DNA from: 'Osedax' symbiont bacterium Rs2_46_30_T18
GTDB taxonomy: Bacteria; Pseudomonadota; Gammaproteobacteria; Pseudomonadales; Balneatricaceae
DNA length: 48,773 nt
Direction: 5' to 3'
Assembly: GCA_002163025.1 (NCBI GenBank)
Contig: MABF01000325.1
Span: forward strand, 1-48,773
Shown here in pieces: positions 44,601-48,773 of the stretch; the first letter of the stretch is position 1, and each line of letters starts with the position of its first letter. The position numbers and the translations under genes are program-made. The notes under the pieces were generated by a model, which was not told the origin of the DNA, searched no databases, and saw nothing but the letters and a program-made list of their open reading frames with translations.

Positions 44601-46440
44601 TAAAGTCGTGCAACCAGACAACAGCGTCACCGGCCTTAATCTGGTATGGGTGTTCATCGATAACTCTCAGCCCTAAATGCTCAAGTACGGGCAGCACATC
44701 AGACAAAGGAAGGGGTTCCTGTAAATTGTACAATGTCAGATTTAGCTCGTTACCTTCGTTTTCTAACTGGCGGTAAAAGCTTAACGACAGCGGTTGCTGT
44801 TCGGTCAAATGCGTCATATAGCCAATGTCGGCAACACCCGTGCGCGGATTGAAAATTTCAGTGTAGCCAGCTGGGTAATTAACCCCGTATTTGTTATAAG
44901 CGTTTAAACCTTTTTCCTCGCCAAACTTCTCTACCAGTGCCATTTTCAGCTCATCCTGCCAGCTTCGAGACGCCTGGCGAACGAGTGTTTCAATAGCTTT
45001 AAGATCAGTACTAGAGCCGACATTACCCTTAGAACTGCGCAAGGTAAACTGGGTTCTGGCCAGAATCGATTCAGAGAAATATGTGTGGAAATCGGATTGA
45101 TCACAGCCCAGTGTCTCTTTGAGAATATTCTCAACTTTGACCCTAAACTCAGTGCTGTAGATATCTCTTGGGGCGTAGACCAGACAAGAGAAAAAATGCT
45201 CGCCTCTATCTTTGCGAATGAACAGGCGAATTTGACGACGCTCATGAATTTGTAAAATGCCCATGACCATTTCAAACAACTCATCGGTCGGGGTCAGGAA
45301 TATCTCATCGCGTGGGTGTATCTCTAGTATCTGCAGCAACTCTTTCCAGTTGTGACCTCCGTGTGGCAATTCGGACCTTGCCATTACCGATTCAACTTTG
45401 CAGCGGATGATAGGTATCAAGGTAGAGCTTTTGTTATATACAGAGGATGTATACAAACCTAAGAAACGGATTTCTCCTACCCACTTACCGGCACTGTCAA
45501 ACTTTTTAATACTGATATAATCGGGATGTGATGGACGGTGAATCCGCGATTTGGCCATGGCCTTGGAGAAAGTAATGATGTCGGTTTCATCCAGCGCTAC
45601 ATCATCGGAGATTTCATGAAAAAGTTGTGACTGACAGTACTCATCTCCAGATTTCAGCAAGCCTAGCTGGGTTCCATCGATAGCAACTAACTCAGTCTTG
45701 CCCGCTTTTTTAACTACTTTATATTCGTCATAACCCAGAAAGGTGAAATGATCTTTCAGCCAAATCAGAAATTCTTTAGTCTCTTTAACATCTTCCTTAG
45801 TGTTTTTAGCCGCTTTACCGTTAAAACTATCAATGGCAGTTTCACAGTGCTTGACCATTGCCGGGAAGTCACCGACAACCGCTAATACCTCGTTGAGTAT
45901 CTCGGTCAAAGTTGCACGCAGATCTTGCATTTGCGCTTTGTCAGTATGGCGATCAATTTCAACTGAAATTAATGACTCCCTGACTGCTGAGCTGTCTTTG
46001 GCTTTGCCAGTAATCAGCTTCTTTAGCTGACCTGAAGCATCTCGCGTCGTAGTCAAAACCGTATTATTAATCGCGTGTATAGTTAAATTGCGACGGTTTA
46101 ACTCCATTCTAAGTGAATCTACCAGGAATGGTTTATCTGTTTGTAAAACTTCGATAAAAGTATGTGTCGACTGCCAACCGTTCTCTTCATAGCTAGGGTT
46201 GTAAACGCGAATTGCCGGCGTTTCTCCACTGTAGCTTTGAATAAACTGCCAACTCTCTAAAGTGGCTCCGTACAAATCATCTAGGCGCCAGGCTTCTAAG
46301 TCTGATTCAGAAGCTGCAGCGTAGTATGCCTGAGCGAATTGCTTTACCGCTGTCGCTTTCTTTTGAGCCAGTTTACTGTCGAGTTCTTCGTTCAGCTCTT
46401 TTAGCAATGAAGCCTTGATTGTTCCGATTTCAGTTGACAT
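41608..46440 (-). CDS. gdhB: NAD-specific glutamate dehydrogenase, 180-kDa class (GdhB)
   Basis: This large cytoplasmic enzyme of 1610 residues deaminates glutamate to 2-oxoglutarate with NAD, mainly in catabolism of glutamate-family amino acids. The length matches the GDH-180 class (about 1600-1650). A long N-terminal regulatory region with ACT-like folds (about 1-700) precedes the catalytic domain (about 780-1200). That domain carries GKVARGGLRWSDRAEDFRTE, VKNAVIVPVGAKGGFV with the catalytic lysine, and GIGDMAGDVFGNGMLLS for NAD binding. It is preceded by AAGGA 10 bases ahead of the ATG. It is flanked by a divergent batD and its own terminator, so it is monocistronic. Confidence 0.95.
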   Translation of the reverse strand: MSTEIGTIKASLLKELNEELDSKLAQKKATAVKQFAQAYYAAASESDLEAWRLDDLYGATLESWQFIQSYSGETPAIRVYNPSYEENGWQSTHTFIEVLQTDKPFLVDSLRMELNRRNLTIHAINNTVLTTTRDASGQLKKLITGKAKDSSAVRESLISVEIDRHTDKAQMQDLRATLTEILNEVLAVVGDFPAMVKHCETAIDSFNGKAAKNTKEDVKETKEFLIWLKDHFTFLGYDEYKVVKKAGKTELVAIDGTQLGLLKSGDEYCQSQLFHEISDDVALDETDIITFSKAMAKSRIHRPSHPDYISIKKFDSAGKWVGEIRFLGLYTSSVYNKSSTLIPIIRCKVESVMARSELPHGGHNWKELLQILEIHPRDEIFLTPTDELFEMVMGILQIHERRQIRLFIRKDRGEHFFSCLVYAPRDIYSTEFRVKVENILKETLGCDQSDFHTYFSESILARTQFTLRSSKGNVGSSTDLKAIETLVRQASRSWQDELKMALVEKFGEEKGLNAYNKYGVNYPAGYTEIFNPRTGVADIGYMTHLTEQQPLSLSFYRQLENEGNELNLTLYNLQEPLPLSDVLPVLEHLGLRVIDEHPYQIKAGDAVVWLHDFNLVYNGNGSIDVKDHRISFQQAFLAIWNKRASSDNFNRLVLGAKLEWRDVVLLRAYAAYMKQIRFPISTDAIIATLNQYPAIAEQLISLFHAYFDPKKSSVKKAEKIEEALISSFDSVTSLTDDRVLRQYLALIKGTVRTNFFQNDSTGSNKTYVSFKLMPQNIPGIPLPAPLFEIFVFSPRVQGVHLRGGKVARGGLRWSDRAEDFRTEVLGLVKAQQVKNAVIVPVGAKGGFVPQNLHDGLSREEFLAEGIACYKIFISALLDITDNLVEGEVAPPKDVVRRDEDDPYLVVAADKGTATFSDIANGISDEYGFWMGDAFASGGSVGYDHKGMGITAKGAWVSVERHFREMGVNTAKDEFSVIGIGDMAGDVFGNGMLLSDKICLLSAFNHLHIFIDPKPNAAKTFVERQRLFDLPRSSWSDYDKTLISKGGGLFDRSAKSIKLTPEIKAMLGVKTASMTPTELINALLKAEVDLLWNGGIGTYIKASSESHEEVGDKANDVLRVNGNELRCKVIGEGGNLGTTQLGRVEYCLNGGRSNTDFIDNAAGVDCSDHEVNIKILLKGIMDDGDLTQKQRNNLLASMTDEVGELVLSNNYRQVQAISLAERQAVKSMAEYRRFTNNLESQGKLNRELEFLPSDEVMIERAHSGLGLTRPELSVLVSYAKADLKESLLLTSVPDDVYVSRELTTSFPVKLEQQYGAQMKQHRLNRELVATQVANHIVNFMGINFVDRLVASTGADVGVIARAYILVRDIFKVTETWSKIEAMDYGIDSNVQLDLMQDLQHLTRRATRWFVRNRVSGLDCQIEFDQFAGLIDTAAKGMDKFLIGEPLERWKQTFDKYVNLGVSEDIASAIASTRGLYSVLDIGDIGKAVNVSFENVARAYFKVGNKLELVWFAQQLNALNVESHWQGLAREAFRDDLEWQHGILLRSVLLGFKKGDNIKSVVEKWADKHQSLTVRWSSVLDELRNAEKQDYAMYIVAGKELVDLAKNTAEVI

Positions 46441-46656
46441 CGTCCGCGGATCCTTGGGTTTTTATTTGGTTATTAATGATTGTAAGTATAGACTAGGTCT
46501 GAGTGACGTTCACACCTGCAGTACGTTTTTTGTTCTTTATATCAATATTTTAATTATTTTAAGGGATGTTTGCACTATCTCCCGTCATCATTGATAATTC
46601 AAACATATTAGCTTTATCTAGCCAACTACTATTGCTGAATTACTGTGAACTTAACC

Positions 46657-48357
46657 ATGCCAAAGCCTTTTATCCAAACTTTAGTCGGTATATCAATACT
46701 TTTAATGCTACCACTGGCGAGCCATGGCGCATTGACCGCCAGTGCCAATCGCACCCAGTACGCGCCCAGGGACAACATAGTATTAAAAGTTGAAACAGAT
46801 AATCCATCCCAAAGCCCTTTAGATACCACCCCACTGCAGAGCCAGTTTATTATTCTCGATCAAAAAAAGATGATGATAAACTCTTACGCTGAGGGAAAGC
46901 GCTCGAGTATGGTTCGCTGGGAGCTGCAATTGCGAGCGAGAAAATCTGGCTATCTGGACATTCCGAGCCTGACGCACAATCTCGAGAGCAGCGATGCTTT
47001 TAGCATCTATATTAAAAGCAAAAGCCCGACCCGCTTTTTACCTGTCACTGACATGCCGATTATTTTAGATGCGCAACTGCAGCTCGATGACAATTACGAA
47101 CAAGCGCTGTACCTATATACCCTCAATATCTATTCAGATCAGCCACTGGCAACAGGCTACACAATATCTGAGCCCAAAATCAACAAAGCACAAGTACAGT
47201 TACTCGATCAAAGCGCCGTACAAATCATTGAAATTCGCGGCCGTGAATACCATGTGATTGAACAACGTTACGCTATATTCCCAACTGAAATGGGCAGATA
47301 CATTATTGAGGGCCCTATCTTTAACGGCTCACAACAAGATGGCAGTCAGATTCAGGTGAGAGCCAACAACTTGGAAATTAACGTCCGTGCCCGACAGGAC
47401 TACGACAGCGCAACTTACTGGCTTCCGGCAAGTAATGTCCGGATAACAGAGTCCTGGCAGAAGAACCCGACTCTTCGAGTAGGTGATATTATAAAACGAC
47501 AGATAACCCTGACAGTCGATGGTATTGCCGCTGCTAACTTGCCTGCGCTAATCACAGAAACCCCGGAAACCATCAACATCCAAGACACTAAATTGGCACT
47601 TACCGATAAGACCAATAAAAACGGCGTGCAGGGGATTCGCGTCGAATTGCAGAAAATTCAACTACTGGAACGCGGGGAGATCACCTTCCCTAAGATTCGC
47701 ATATATTGGTGGGACACCAACAGCGACAGCCAGAAATCAGCCACTATCAGCAAACAAATTTTAAAAGTGTTACCGGGAATCAACGGTGAGTCTTCTATAG
47801 AACGCGAAATAGCACAAAACTCTGTGGCGCCCGCCGAACCGCCCTCTGTACAATTAGCAACTGACGATATCTCCTGGTTGTTATGGCTACTTGGGGTGCT
47901 AGCGCTCCTTAGCTCAATAGGCTGGCTATTTAACTTACGTAAAATAAAACAGCTGAATGAGAGCGAGCTGGAAGGGTTTGAGACAATTACTAAAACGTCG
48001 AATGCAGATTTTGATATTGGCCCTGGAGACAACCAAAGGCAGGAGCCAATAATGCCCTCCAGGGGAGCTGAACTATCTTCATTTAATGCCAAAGCAGAAC
48101 TAAATACTTTTCAATTACTTGGCAGAGCTTGCCTTAAAAATGATCTATTGAGTGCTAATAGACGCTTACTGGAATGGGCAAACCAATTCTGGTACGAACA
48201 ACAATTGGAAAACATTCAGGATATAGCCGACATTGCCAACGATTCGTCACTTGAGTTAATACTGATGGAGATGCAAGAGCTGCTTAATATTCAAGCACAA
48301 AACCGCTGGCAAGGCAGAAAGCTTTTTGACATGTTAACTCAGCTGCGGGAGAACTAA
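46657..48357 (+). CDS. BatD-family protein (oxygen-tolerance type)
   Basis: This protein of about 566 residues has a cleavable signal peptide (ISILLMLPLASHGALT). Ig-like beta domains of the BatD type follow (about 25-400: LTASANRTQYAPRDNIVLKVE, SFTHN-like blocks and FPKIRIYWWD). A C-terminal membrane segment (SWLLWLLGVLALLSSIGWLF, about 407-426) and a cytoplasmic helical tail end it. BatD normally belongs to a moxR-batA-batB-batC-batD operon in envelope stress or motility-related complexes. Here it stands alone, divergent from gdhB. Start choice between GTG 46645 and ATG 46657 is uncertain; neither has a good ribosome site. Confidence 0.82.
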   Translation: MPKPFIQTLVGISILLMLPLASHGALTASANRTQYAPRDNIVLKVETDNPSQSPLDTTPLQSQFIILDQKKMMINSYAEGKRSSMVRWELQLRARKSGYLDIPSLTHNLESSDAFSIYIKSKSPTRFLPVTDMPIILDAQLQLDDNYEQALYLYTLNIYSDQPLATGYTISEPKINKAQVQLLDQSAVQIIEIRGREYHVIEQRYAIFPTEMGRYIIEGPIFNGSQQDGSQIQVRANNLEINVRARQDYDSATYWLPASNVRITESWQKNPTLRVGDIIKRQITLTVDGIAAANLPALITETPETINIQDTKLALTDKTNKNGVQGIRVELQKIQLLERGEITFPKIRIYWWDTNSDSQKSATISKQILKVLPGINGESSIEREIAQNSVAPAEPPSVQLATDDISWLLWLLGVLALLSSIGWLFNLRKIKQLNESELEGFETITKTSNADFDIGPGDNQRQEPIMPSRGAELSSFNAKAELNTFQLLGRACLKNDLLSANRRLLEWANQFWYEQQLENIQDIADIANDSSLELILMEMQELLNIQAQNRWQGRKLFDMLTQLREN

Positions 48358-48405
48358 TCTTGTTAACAACCCTAATTGCAACCTGCCAATGAGACCGCAG
48401 ATACA

Positions 48406-48618
48406 CTAAACCCGGCGGCAGTGCTTTGATCCGCTACCTGTGGTAGTAAAACCAGGAACGGTTGCTTTTTGGGCTTTCTGTCGTTTGCAGAATTGATAAC
48501 CAAGCCGGGTAAAGGCCTCGGTTAATTCTTGATGACGCGCACTGTCATCCGATTGCGGCAGCGACTCATTGATAATAATTGACCCTTGCATATGCTCACC
48601 TATAGCTTTAAAAATCAC
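48406..48618 (-). CDS. hypothetical small protein
   Basis: This 70-residue protein starts with GTG at 48618 (GAGG 7 bases upstream); an internal ATG at 48591 would give 61 residues. It contains GSIIINESLPQSDDSARHQELTEAFTRLGYQF, a mixed strand-helix segment, then a basic, Cys-containing tail. I do not recognise the family. It converges on batD. Confidence 0.5.
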   Translation of the reverse strand: MIFKAIGEHMQGSIIINESLPQSDDSARHQELTEAFTRLGYQFCKRQKAQKATVPGFTTTGSGSKHCRRV

Positions 48619-48728
48619 TCGTCAGCCTCAAAAGCTTTAACACTTTTCGAATCTACGAGATTAATTTAGCAAATTTCAGGCCATCTTTGAGCAGAAAAAT
48701 ATCTGGGTGCAGTGAACAGTAGATGCTG

Positions 48729-48773
48729 TTAATTGTCGGATTTTTTTTCCTTGGGTTCAGTCGCTACAGAGCA
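48729..48773 (-). CDS. 3' end of a gene running off the window (partial)
   Basis: The minus strand is open from the window edge to a TAA at 48729-48731 and would encode a charged C-terminus (ATEPKEKKSDN). The other two frames stop earlier. Only 14 codons are visible, so it may be chance. Confidence 0.3.
   Translation of the reverse strand, partial: CSVATEPKEKKSDN

Noticed and set aside
46566-46793. Plus-strand frame of 75 codons overlapping the batD start
   Set aside because: It overlaps the batD signal-peptide region in another frame and lacks family features.

Overview
The window looks like core chromosome of a marine-type Gammaproteobacterium with moderate to low GC content, of the broad Pseudomonadales/Cellvibrionales kind. 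This rests on gene order and gene content. The left edge has uvrC-pgsA-tRNA-Gly-tRNA-Cys-tRNA-Leu, the same order as in Escherichia coli. leuCDB is divergent from a LysR regulator, as in pseudomonads. perM, tusA and bepA sit together. There is also an acnB of 865 codons, a 180-kDa-class NAD-glutamate dehydrogenase, RhlE-type helicases and RluE. No species can be named from sequence reading alone. No insertion sequence, prophage, CRISPR array, toxin-antitoxin pair or defence island was found.

Layout. 1-53 is a 7-bp tandem repeat cut by the window edge. 119-3150 (minus) holds the three tRNAs, pgsA and uvrC. 3279-6305 holds small or poorly known genes, including a DUF5610-like protein. 6321-8219 has a D-cysteine desulfhydrase-type PLP enzyme and a PlsC acyltransferase. 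8325-12105 is a thiamine operon: a TPP riboswitch, then thiO, thiS, thiG and a long ThiE carrying an extra N-terminal domain. 12148-17367 has an rRNA-methyltransferase-like gene, a membrane protein, an Hpt/HD-GYP-like signalling protein, hisC and a PAS/GGDEF-like protein with an altered GGDEF motif. 17626-19807 (minus) has tcdA with two small genes and an RluA-type pseudouridine synthase. A gene-poor stretch of about 1 kb then leads to an OmpA-like lipoprotein.

21986-27102 holds acnB, rluE, cvfB and a DUF445 protein. 27336-28445 is a response regulator whose HD-GYP output domain is cut short. 28798-32003 is perM-like, tusA-like and bepA-like. 32599-35632 has a Na/phosphate cotransporter and an RhlE helicase. 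35714-40014 is leuBDC with its LysR neighbour. A second RhlE-like helicase, the giant gdhB and a lone batD fill the right end, with a small unknown gene and the tail of another gene at the edge.

How parts work together. The thi genes make the thiazole half of thiamine and join it to the pyrimidine half, under feedback by TPP. The leader contains complementary segments that predict a translational on/off switch. The leu genes carry out the last steps of leucine synthesis. Three proteins (Hpt-HD-GYP-like, GGDEF-like, RR-DUF3369) belong to c-di-GMP/two-component families, but each has lost residues or domains needed for the usual enzyme activity. That recurring pattern is one of the more interesting features of this otherwise housekeeping region. 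I found no clear new multi-gene system. The best leads are the riboswitch platform, the degenerate N-terminal domain of ThiE, the palindrome over the acnB promoter, and a dispersed intergenic repeat found twice.
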